This document shows, piece after piece, positions 1 through 5,793 of a DNA stretch of 11,092 bases. The first letter of the stretch is position 1. Each line of letters opens with the position of its first letter. The position numbers and the translations under genes were made by a program. Source of the DNA: JBGPYB01 sp041493035 (GTDB lineage: Bacteria > Acidobacteriota > Vicinamibacteria > Fen-336); the NCBI GenBank assembly GCA_041493035.1, contig JBGPYB010000152.1:1-11092 (forward strand), read 5' to 3'. Below the pieces are notes generated by a model, which was not told where the DNA came from, did no database searches, and worked only from the letters and a program-made list of their open reading frames with translations.

Positions 1-1
1 C

Positions 2-1411
2 AAGTCAGACCGGAGATTCTGGAATCGCCTGTACCGTCAGAACGCGGACGGCACGTTCAGCGACGTCACGGAGAAGGCGGGTCTCACCGGAATGCCCCAG
101 AACCGTTACGGCATGGGCGCCGCGGTAGGGGACTACGACAACGACGGCTTTCAAGACCTCTACGTGACCAATTACGGTGGCAACACGCTGTACCACAACA
201 ACGGTGACGGCACCTTCAGCGACGTCACCGCAAGCGCCGGGGTGGCCGCCGCCGGCTGGAGCACGAGCGCCGGGTTCTTTGACATGGATAACGATGGCCG
301 GCTCGACCTCTTCGTCACCCGCTACGTGGATTGGACGTTCCAGAACAACCGCTATTGCGGGGAACGAAAGCCAGGGTACCGTGCCTACTGTCATCCCGAC
401 AACTTCGGCGGGATGGCCAACGTCCTGTACCACAACAACGGCGACGGTACGTTTACCGACGTTTCCTCGAAGGCGGGCATCGCGGACCCCCGGGGCAAGG
501 GGCTGGGCGTCTCGTTCGCCGACTACGACGGGGACGGTTTCCTGGATGTCTACGTGGCCAATGACTCCGTGCAAGGCTTCCTGTACCACAACAACCGCGA
601 CGGCACGTTCACCGAACTTGGGCTGCTGCTGGGCGTTGGCTTCAACGAGGACGGAAAGACCTTCGCCGGGATGGGCGTGGACTTCGCCGACTACGACAAC
701 GACGGTCGGCCCGACATCGTTGTCACGGACCTCTCGAACGAACGCTACCGGCTGTTTCGCCAGGGCGGCGACGGCAGCTTCCAGGATGTCACCGAAAGCT
801 CCGGCGTCGGTGCCGCCACCTTTCTGTTCTCGGGCTGGAGCACGCGCTTTTTCGATTACGACAACGACGGCTGGAAGGACCTCTTCGTCGCCCAGGGACA
901 CGTGATGGACACCATCGAGAAGACCGCCCCCAACTTGAGGTACCAGCAACCGCTGTTGCTGTTACGGAACGAGTCCGGGCGTTTCGTGAAGACCGCCGCC
1001 GGCGAAGCGTTGGAGAAGGACTGGCCCGCTCGCGGCGCCGCCTTCGGCGACCTGGACAATGACGGGGACGTCGACGTGGTGGTCAGCAGCGTGGGCCAGC
1101 GGGCCCTCGTGCTCCGGAACGACGGTGGGAACCGGAGGAACTGGCTGGGGATCCGAGCGGTGGGCAGGACGTCGAACCGCGATGGCATAGGCTGCCGGGT
1201 GAAGGTCGTGTCCGCGTCCGGCTCGACCCAGTATTCTACCGTCACCACGGCCGTGGGCTACCTTTCCGCCAGCGACAAGCAGTTGCTGGTCGGTCTCGGC
1301 AGCGCGGCCACGGCCAAGCTGGTCGAGATCCGCTGGCCCTCCGGGGTCGTCCAAGAACTGCACGACGTGGCGTCCGGACAGACTCTCGTGGCGAACGAGC
1401 CCGCCCGATGA
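2..1411 (+). CDS. FG-GAP/VCBS repeat beta-propeller protein with C-terminal ASPIC/UnbV domain (CRTAC1-like), 5' truncated
   Basis: The reading frame is open from the first bases of the window, so the N-terminus and any signal peptide lie off the left edge; 469 residues are visible. Six DxDxDG-type calcium-binding loops of FG-GAP/VCBS blades are seen: DYDNDGFQD near residue 44, then DMDNDGRLD, DYDGDGFLD, DYDNDGRPD, DYDNDGWKD and DLDNDGDVD. Blades alternate with LYHNNGDGTF(S/T)DV segments. A seventh blade probably lies upstream. A cysteine pair (about C119 and C130) sits in a loop between blades. The last ~90 residues (from RNWLGIRAVG, through SNRDGIGCRV and the IRWPSG motif) fit the ASPIC/UnbV domain. 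Family members are usually exported, and their molecular role is mostly unknown (adhesion or carbohydrate/protein binding is often guessed). The stop overlaps the start of the next, related gene by ATGA, so the two are probably co-translated. An internal ATG at 92 is not the true start, because conserved blade sequence precedes it. Confidence 0.9.
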   Translation, partial: KSDRRFWNRLYRQNADGTFSDVTEKAGLTGMPQNRYGMGAAVGDYDNDGFQDLYVTNYGGNTLYHNNGDGTFSDVTASAGVAAAGWSTSAGFFDMDNDGRLDLFVTRYVDWTFQNNRYCGERKPGYRAYCHPDNFGGMANVLYHNNGDGTFTDVSSKAGIADPRGKGLGVSFADYDGDGFLDVYVANDSVQGFLYHNNRDGTFTELGLLLGVGFNEDGKTFAGMGVDFADYDNDGRPDIVVTDLSNERYRLFRQGGDGSFQDVTESSGVGAATFLFSGWSTRFFDYDNDGWKDLFVAQGHVMDTIEKTAPNLRYQQPLLLLRNESGRFVKTAAGEALEKDWPARGAAFGDLDNDGDVDVVVSSVGQRALVLRNDGGNRRNWLGIRAVGRTSNRDGIGCRVKVVSASGSTQYSTVTTAVGYLSASDKQLLVGLGSAATAKLVEIRWPSGVVQELHDVASGQTLVANEPAR

Positions 1412-2178
1412 TCTCCCGCCGCCAGCTTCTCGCCCTGCTCGCGGGCTCCGCCTCCCGCGTCTTCGGACAGGGGATCTCCTCGCGGGGCGTGAAGCCACAA
1501 CCCCGCGGCAAGCCTTCCGGCCGCCCCTTCCTCGCCCGCTTCACCGACGTCGCCGCGCAGGCCGGTCTCACGCAGCCGATCGTCTACGGCGGGACGGACA
1601 CCAAGAGCTACATCATCGAGGTGGTCGGGTGCGGAGTGGCGTTCCTCGATTACGACAACGACGGCTGGCTCGACCTCCTCGTCCTGAACGGCACCCGGCT
1701 GGAGGGCGCTCCCCCGGGCACCACGAATCGCCTGTACCGGAACAACCGCGACGGCACGTTCACGGATGTCACCGAAAAGGCCGGGTTGACACGCACCGGT
1801 TGGGCGTCGGCCGTCACGGTGGGTGATTACGACAATGACGGCTTCGACGACCTCTTCATCACCTACTACGGCCACAGCGTGCTCTACCACAACAACGGCG
1901 ACGGTACGTTCACGGACGTGACCGAGCGAGCCGGCCTTCGCGAGGACTCTGAACGCTACGCCTCGGGCTGCACGTGGGTGGACTACGATCGGGACGGGCG
2001 CCTGGACCTGTTCGTCGCCTATTACCTCGACACCACCCTGGAAAGGCTGCCCAAGCCGGGGGAGAACACCGACTGCAAATGGAAGGGGGTGCCCGTGAAC
2101 TGCGGCCCCCGCGGCCTGCCCACCGGGTTCGTCCGCCTCTTTCACAACAAAGGGGACGGGACGTTCACCGACGTGAGC
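188..2178 (+). repeat. Dispersed in-gene DNA repeat encoding L-Y-H-N-N-G-D-G-T-F blade segments
   Basis: Near-identical stretches of roughly 35-40 bp recur inside both propeller genes. They begin with ctgtac or ctctac near 188, 425, 581, 1732 and 1882, with more diverged copies near 29 and 2138. All encode the same blade strand (LYHNNGDGTF followed by TDV or SDV). They lie in the same reading frame and differ mostly at third positions, so they are coding repeats of the propeller fold, not a separate element. They could allow recombination within and between the two genes. Confidence 0.7.
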
Positions 2179-3153
2179 CGCCAGGCGGGCGTCGCCGCGG
2201 CCTCCGGGTCGTACCCCATGACCGCGGTGGCCGCGGACTACGACGACGACGGCTGGCCCGACATCTACGTCGCCGGCGATTCCACGCCGAGCTGGCTGTT
2301 CCGCAACCAGCACGACGGCACGTTTCGCCAGGAGGGCCTGGAGCGCGGCGTGGCCCTGAGCGAGGACGGGATGGAGCAGGCGGGCATGGGCATCGCGGTG
2401 GGTGACTACGACCTCGACGGGAACCTCGACATCTTCAAGACGCACTTCTCCGACGATACCAACGTGCTCTACCACAACGACGGGCATGGCTACTTCGACG
2501 ACGTCACCATTCGCGCGGGCGTGGGCGTGGAGACCCGGTATGTCGGGTGGGGGGCGGGGATCGTCGATCTCGACAACGACGGCTTCCCCGACCTCTTCCT
2601 GGTGACCGGGAGCGTCTACCCCGAGGTGGAGAGCAAGCTTCCCGCCTATCCCTTCCGAACTCCCCGGCTGGTGTTCCGCGGCCTGGGAGACGGCCGGTTC
2701 GAGGAGCTGATCGAAGAGGCGGGCCCCGGGGTGGCCGCCGTCCACGCGAGCCGGGGGTGCGCGTTCGGGGACTTCGACAACGACGGAGACGTCGACGTCC
2801 TGGTGATGAACATGAACGAGCCGCCGTCCCTGTTGCGCAACGACGTCTCAGGCAAGGGTCACTGGCTGAAGGTCCTTCTCATCGGCGTCCAGTCGAACCG
2901 GAGCGCGATTGGCGGGCGGGTGGTCGCCCGCTACGGAGGCCGCGCTCAGGCCCAGGCGGTGACTGCGCAGTCGAGCTTCTACTCCACCAACGATCGCCGC
3001 TTGCACTTCGGACTGGGCGCGTCGACGTTCGCGGACCTGACGATCCGATGGCCCAACGGCGCCACGGAGAAGATCTCGAACGTCGAGGCAGACCAGCTCG
3101 TCGTCATTCGCGAGGGAGCGGGGATTCTCCGCCGACACAAGTTCGGTAGGTAG
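1408..3153 (+). CDS. FG-GAP/VCBS repeat beta-propeller protein with ASPIC/UnbV domain and Tat-like signal
   Basis: Complete 581-residue protein, a paralogue of the upstream gene. The N-terminus has a twin-arginine-like signal: SRRQLLALLAG at residues 3-13, then a short hydrophobic stretch ending near residue 20. This suggests export in folded form, although the motif lacks the usual phenylalanine. Seven DxDxDG loops are seen at about residues 81, 140, 192, 277, 333, 387 and 455, which fits a complete seven-bladed calcium-binding propeller. A cysteine pair (C223, C232) matches the pair in the upstream gene. Residues ~487-568 form the ASPIC/UnbV domain (SNRSAIGGRV, LHFGLG, IRWPNG). The ATG overlaps the previous stop (ATGA) and has no clear Shine-Dalgarno sequence, so translation probably depends on coupling. 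No enzymatic residues are recognised; the function is unknown beyond a likely extracytoplasmic binding role. Confidence 0.92.
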   Translation: MISRRQLLALLAGSASRVFGQGISSRGVKPQPRGKPSGRPFLARFTDVAAQAGLTQPIVYGGTDTKSYIIEVVGCGVAFLDYDNDGWLDLLVLNGTRLEGAPPGTTNRLYRNNRDGTFTDVTEKAGLTRTGWASAVTVGDYDNDGFDDLFITYYGHSVLYHNNGDGTFTDVTERAGLREDSERYASGCTWVDYDRDGRLDLFVAYYLDTTLERLPKPGENTDCKWKGVPVNCGPRGLPTGFVRLFHNKGDGTFTDVSRQAGVAAASGSYPMTAVAADYDDDGWPDIYVAGDSTPSWLFRNQHDGTFRQEGLERGVALSEDGMEQAGMGIAVGDYDLDGNLDIFKTHFSDDTNVLYHNDGHGYFDDVTIRAGVGVETRYVGWGAGIVDLDNDGFPDLFLVTGSVYPEVESKLPAYPFRTPRLVFRGLGDGRFEELIEEAGPGVAAVHASRGCAFGDFDNDGDVDVLVMNMNEPPSLLRNDVSGKGHWLKVLLIGVQSNRSAIGGRVVARYGGRAQAQAVTAQSSFYSTNDRRLHFGLGASTFADLTIRWPNGATEKISNVEADQLVVIREGAGILRRHKFGR

Positions 3154-3199
3154 TTGCCTAAGCTAGTCCGCTGGTCTGCGCGGGGCTCGGCGCTCGCTT
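3154..3199. other. Convergent intergenic gap
   Basis: These 46 bp separate the stop of the second propeller gene (plus strand) from the stop of the dehydrogenase gene (minus strand). A bidirectional terminator would be expected here. I see only a weak stem (CCGC pairing with GCGG around 3167-3183) and no T-tract, so no terminator is called. Confidence 0.5.
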
Positions 3200-4405
3200 T
3201 CAGCTTCCCGGAACGATCTTGTAAACCGAGCCCGTCAGGTCGAGGAGGTACATCTCTCCTTCGCCGTCGGTGCCAAAGGAGCTGAGGTTGTTGAGGCCGC
3301 GGCCGAGGGAGTTGGACCAGTCGCGGCTGTCGGCGACCTGGCCGCCCTGGAACCGGAACGACCGGACGAAGTGGGAGCAGAAGTCCCCATAGAAGTACGT
3401 CCCCGCATAACCCGGCATCCGACAGCCGTGGTACACGACGCCGCCGGTGACCGAGCACCCTTCATCGTGGCCGTAGTCGAGGACGGGGAGCGTGAGGCCG
3501 GTTCTGTTGCAACTCGCGGACCCGTAGCAGTGGGTCCCCTCCATCACGTTCCAGCCGTAATTCTCGCCGCCGTGACGCGTGGCCAGGCCGATGTCGATCT
3601 CCTCGAAGTCGTCCTGACCGACGTCCCCGATATAGAGGTCTCCCGTGACGGAGTCGAAGGCAAAGCGCCACGGGTTCCTGAGACCGAGAGCCCAGATCTC
3701 CGGCTCCGCCCCCGAAGTGCCGACGAAAGGGTTGTCGGTGGGAACGTGGTCGGCTCGCTCCACGTCGAAGCGCAGCATCTTGCCGAGGTGAGTCCCGAGG
3801 TCCTGGCCGTTCCGGAGCGGATCTCCGGCCGAGCCGCCGTCCCCGAGGCCGGCGTAGAGCATTCCGTCGTTGCCGAAGGCGAGCCCGCCGCCGTTGTGGT
3901 TGGCGAAGGGCTGGTTGATGACCAGGAGCGTGCGCTCGCTCGCCGCATCCGCGACGTCGGGATCGGCCGAAGCACGGAACTCGGCGATGTGGGTATTCCC
4001 CGAAGGATCCGTGTAGTTGACGTAGAAGCGGCCGTTCTCGGCGAAACGAGGATGGAAGGCGAGGCCCAGGAGCCCGCGCTCTCCCCCCGCGCTGATCCGC
4101 GACGAGACGTCGAGGAACGGCGTCGCGACGAGCTGGCCATTCTTGAGGATCCGAATCTGCCCTCCCCGCCCGACGATGAAGAGGCGCGCCCGATCTCCCG
4201 CCGGTGCCTTGAGGTCGAGGGGGCTACCGAGACCACTGGCGACCAACGCCGTCGTGAGCGCCGGGGTTCCCGCGACGGGCGTGCCTGCGCTGCACGTGGC
4301 CGTGTCTGGCGAAGGAGATGCCGGCGGGTTGCCCGCGTTGTCGCTCCCGCACGCGCCGAATGCAGCGGCGACCAGGGTTGTCGCTACGAAACCGAGTCTC
4401 CTCAC
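3200..4405 (-). CDS. PQQ-dependent sugar dehydrogenase (glucose/sorbosone dehydrogenase family), putative lipoprotein
   Basis: 401-residue protein of the soluble aldose sugar dehydrogenase family (YliI/GSDH type), six-bladed beta-propellers that oxidise sugars with PQQ outside the cytoplasm. Family signatures in order: GERGLLGLAFHP (~108-119), ANHNGGGLAFGNDGMLY with the probable catalytic base H170 (~168-184), GLGDGGSAGDP (~187-196), LGLRNPWRFAFD with a probable PQQ-contacting arginine R243, DVGQDDFEEID (~261-271), ENYGWNVMEG (~281-290), TGGVVYHG (~320-327), GTYFYGDF (~335-342). The N-terminus is MRRLG, a hydrophobic stretch, then FGAC with C19, a relaxed lipobox, so membrane anchoring is likely. 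The chosen start is GTG at 4405, which overlaps the upstream stop (GTGA) and gives a normal signal peptide. The frame stays open much further upstream, but that part is antisense or out-of-frame to the neighbouring genes. Seven cysteines, several clustered (C293/C299, C317/C328/C343), may form disulfides. The actual substrate cannot be told from sequence. Confidence 0.9.
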   Translation of the reverse strand: MRRLGFVATTLVAAAFGACGSDNAGNPPASPSPDTATCSAGTPVAGTPALTTALVASGLGSPLDLKAPAGDRARLFIVGRGGQIRILKNGQLVATPFLDVSSRISAGGERGLLGLAFHPRFAENGRFYVNYTDPSGNTHIAEFRASADPDVADAASERTLLVINQPFANHNGGGLAFGNDGMLYAGLGDGGSAGDPLRNGQDLGTHLGKMLRFDVERADHVPTDNPFVGTSGAEPEIWALGLRNPWRFAFDSVTGDLYIGDVGQDDFEEIDIGLATRHGGENYGWNVMEGTHCYGSASCNRTGLTLPVLDYGHDEGCSVTGGVVYHGCRMPGYAGTYFYGDFCSHFVRSFRFQGGQVADSRDWSNSLGRGLNNLSSFGTDGEGEMYLLDLTGSVYKIVPGS

Positions 4406-4836
4406 GCGCGGCCCGTGGCTTTGGCAGCGATCCACAGCGGACCGACCAGGAGGTGCGTCAGGTTCTTGTAGAAAGCGGGCGACTTCTTCTCGTAGACGTA
4501 GTGACCGACGAACTGGAAGATCCAGCCGAGAACGAAGAGCGACAGGGCGACGAGCGCCGGCACCGAACGGCCCACGAAGGCGGAGGCAGCCGTGGCCACC
4601 AGCATGACGAAGGCCAATGGCACGTCGAGAGTCAGGTACCAGACGGTCGCGACCGCGACGGTGATCTTGGCCAGGGTCAGCGTGAAGCCTCCGAGAGTCA
4701 CTACCGGTGCGTGGGTGAGAAGAGCCACCAGAGTGAATACGATCAAGGGAATCCCCACGTACTGGCAGGCCTGGTTTCCCCGCGTGGCGTGGAAGGCGGC
4801 GTAGTCGGCGAACTGGGAGTGCAGCGTGGAGGACAT
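4402..4836 (-). CDS. Mpo1-like / DUF962 small integral membrane protein
   Basis: 144 residues with four or more hydrophobic segments (roughly 26-42, 53-69, 71-88 and 93-111). The pattern YAAFH....N......GIPLIVF at the N-terminus and FVGHYVYEKKSPAF at ~109-122, then NLTHLLVGPLW, is typical of the DUF962/Mpo1-like family. Yeast Mpo1 is an iron-dependent dioxygenase of 2-hydroxy fatty acids in alpha-oxidation; bacterial members are largely uncharacterised. Histidines H16, H112 and H128 are present, but at residue 25, where I recall many members having His before the GIPL motif, this protein has Gln. A strong Shine-Dalgarno (AGGAGG at 4840-4845 on the minus strand) precedes the ATG. The gene starts 11 bp after the hemQ stop and overlaps the dehydrogenase start by 4 bp, so it is the middle gene of a three-gene operon. 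Family assignment is good; the reaction is unproven here. Confidence 0.82.
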   Translation of the reverse strand: MSSTLHSQFADYAAFHATRGNQACQYVGIPLIVFTLVALLTHAPVVTLGGFTLTLAKITVAVATVWYLTLDVPLAFVMLVATAASAFVGRSVPALVALSLFVLGWIFQFVGHYVYEKKSPAFYKNLTHLLVGPLWIAAKATGRA

Positions 4837-4847
4837 GGAACCTCCTG

Positions 4848-5699
4848 CTAGTCACCCGTCGTGGGGCGCGCGCGAAACGCCGGGACCTCCCCTTCCAGGA
4901 ACCGGGAGAGCTCCGCCGGAGAGAACTGGAGGCCGACGTAGAAGGGCCCGAACTCGGCGTACGAGGCGCTGGCTTCGTCGAAGCGCATCTCGTAGATGAG
5001 CTTCTTGAAGACGACCGGGTCGTCGGCGAAGAGATCGACGCCCCATTCCCAATCGTCGAATCCGATGGACCCGGAGATGATCTGCGTGACGGCGCCGGCA
5101 TAGTGGCGCCCTATCACGCCGTGGTCGCGCATCATCCGCGCGCGCTCGTCCACTGGGACGGCGTACCAGTTCTTCGTCTCGCCGCGCCGCTTGTTCATGG
5201 GATAGAAGCAGACGTAGCGCCGTGGCGGCACTTCCTGGAAAAGCCGGGGCAGGACGCGGCGTCGCTGCTCCTCCAGCTCGCCGTCGAAAGCCTCGTCGAA
5301 CTCCTTGGAGCCCGCGGTCAGGCCCTTGTCCGCGAGCCGCCCGTGGATCTGGGCCGTCATGTCGTACATCCCCAACTCGACCACGGAAACGTACGACGTC
5401 GTGGCCTCGAGAAACGGGGCGATCCCCAGGCGCGCAATGCGGAGCTGGGCCGCCTGGAGGTCTTCGAAGCTCTTCCGGAAGTGGATGAGCATCAGGTCCC
5501 CCTTGTGGCCGAGGAGTGTCGTGATCGCGGTCGATCCCCCCTCGCCCCGGTACATCTCGGCGAGAGCGCGAACGGACTCTGTCGCACGGGCGCGGCGTTC
5601 GGCCTCGGGAACGTCACGCCACGCGTCCCAGCGCACTCGCAACATCTGGTGAAGGACGCTCCACCCTTCGAGGGTCTCGGGAACGCGCGGATCGTGCAT
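4848..5699 (-). CDS. hemQ: Coproheme decarboxylase HemQ/ChdC (chlorite dismutase family)
   Basis: 283 residues. ChdC converts Fe-coproporphyrin III (coproheme) to heme b using peroxide, the last step of coproporphyrin-dependent heme synthesis, in the cytoplasm. The C-terminal half has the family core: YVCFYPMNKRR with the radical tyrosine Y166, M168 and K170; NWYAVP with W178; MRDHGVIGRHYAG with the proximal heme ligand H193; QIISGS with Q206; DDWEWGVDLFADDP; and KKLIYEMRFDE. The Tyr-to-His (27) and His-to-Gln (13) spacings match those I recall for Listeria ChdC (Y147, H174, Q187). A charged segment at ~119-160 appears longer than in Firmicute enzymes. ATG 5699 is chosen over the in-frame ATG at 5717 because GGAGGT lies 4 bases before it, while 5717 has no Shine-Dalgarno and overlaps a -10-like box. 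It is the first gene of the minus-strand operon. Confidence 0.93.
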   Translation of the reverse strand: MHDPRVPETLEGWSVLHQMLRVRWDAWRDVPEAERRARATESVRALAEMYRGEGGSTAITTLLGHKGDLMLIHFRKSFEDLQAAQLRIARLGIAPFLEATTSYVSVVELGMYDMTAQIHGRLADKGLTAGSKEFDEAFDGELEEQRRRVLPRLFQEVPPRRYVCFYPMNKRRGETKNWYAVPVDERARMMRDHGVIGRHYAGAVTQIISGSIGFDDWEWGVDLFADDPVVFKKLIYEMRFDEASASYAEFGPFYVGLQFSPAELSRFLEGEVPAFRARPTTGD

Positions 5700-5703
5700 C
5701 GCC

Positions 5704-5709
5704 ACCTCC
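5704..5709 (-). promoter_or_regulatory. Ribosome binding site deciding the hemQ start
   Basis: GGAGGT on the minus strand lies four bases before the ATG at 5699. It supports that codon over the in-frame ATG at 5717, which would add only six residues. Confidence 0.65.
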
Positions 5710-5715
5710 ACTCTC

Positions 5716-5721
5716 ATTCTA
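5716..5721 (-). promoter_or_regulatory. Candidate -10 box for the hemQ operon
   Basis: TAGAAT on the minus strand is one mismatch from the TATAAT consensus. It would place transcription start near 5709, giving a leader of about ten bases that still holds the Shine-Dalgarno sequence. No convincing -35 hexamer is seen at the right spacing, so this is tentative. Confidence 0.35.
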
Positions 5722-5748
5722 CGTTGAGACCCGCTCCATTGGCGGGCG

Positions 5749-5757
5749 TGCTATCCT
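5749..5757 (+). promoter_or_regulatory. Candidate extended -10 promoter for the kinase gene
   Basis: TGCTATCCT reads as an extended -10 (TG, one base, then TATCCT). It would place transcription start near 5764, about 30 bases before the GTG start. TTGAGA at 5724-5729 is 22 bases upstream, too far for a standard -35 box. Together with the candidate hemQ box it makes a compact divergent promoter region. Confidence 0.35.
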
Positions 5758-5781
5758 CCCGGATCGTCGCAACCGTCGTTC

Positions 5782-5787
5782 AGGAGG
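5782..5787 (+). promoter_or_regulatory. Strong ribosome binding site for the kinase gene
   Basis: AGGAGG lies six bases before GTG 5794, which fixes that GTG as the start. The start also places the kinase domain at the usual distance from the N-terminus (IGPYRI at residue 6). Confidence 0.75.
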
Positions 5788-5793
5788 CCTGCC

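Noticed and set aside
5..949. Long minus-strand ORF (314 codons), rich in Val, Ala and Gly
   Set aside because: It is the reverse complement of the propeller repeats; its V-V-V-V runs are antisense to the Asp/Asn-rich calcium loops. The plus strand encodes clear family motifs.
1258..2745. Long minus-strand ORF (495 codons) across both propeller genes
   Set aside because: Antisense shadow of the second propeller gene. It shows the same repetitive Val-rich pattern, no recognisable domain, and spans the overlap of two real genes.
3154..3199. Rho-independent terminator between the convergent genes
   Set aside because: Only a 4-5 bp imperfect stem and no T-tract on either strand.
3371..4471. Plus-strand ORF (366 codons) opposite the dehydrogenase
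   Set aside because: The minus strand carries unmistakable PQQ dehydrogenase motifs over the same bases; the plus-strand translation has no recognisable features.
4406..5101. In-frame upstream extension of the dehydrogenase to ATG 5101
   Set aside because: The extra 232 codons are low-complexity Arg/Ser/Pro sequence lying over the Mpo1-like and hemQ genes. The GTG at 4405 gives a proper signal peptide and a GTGA overlap.
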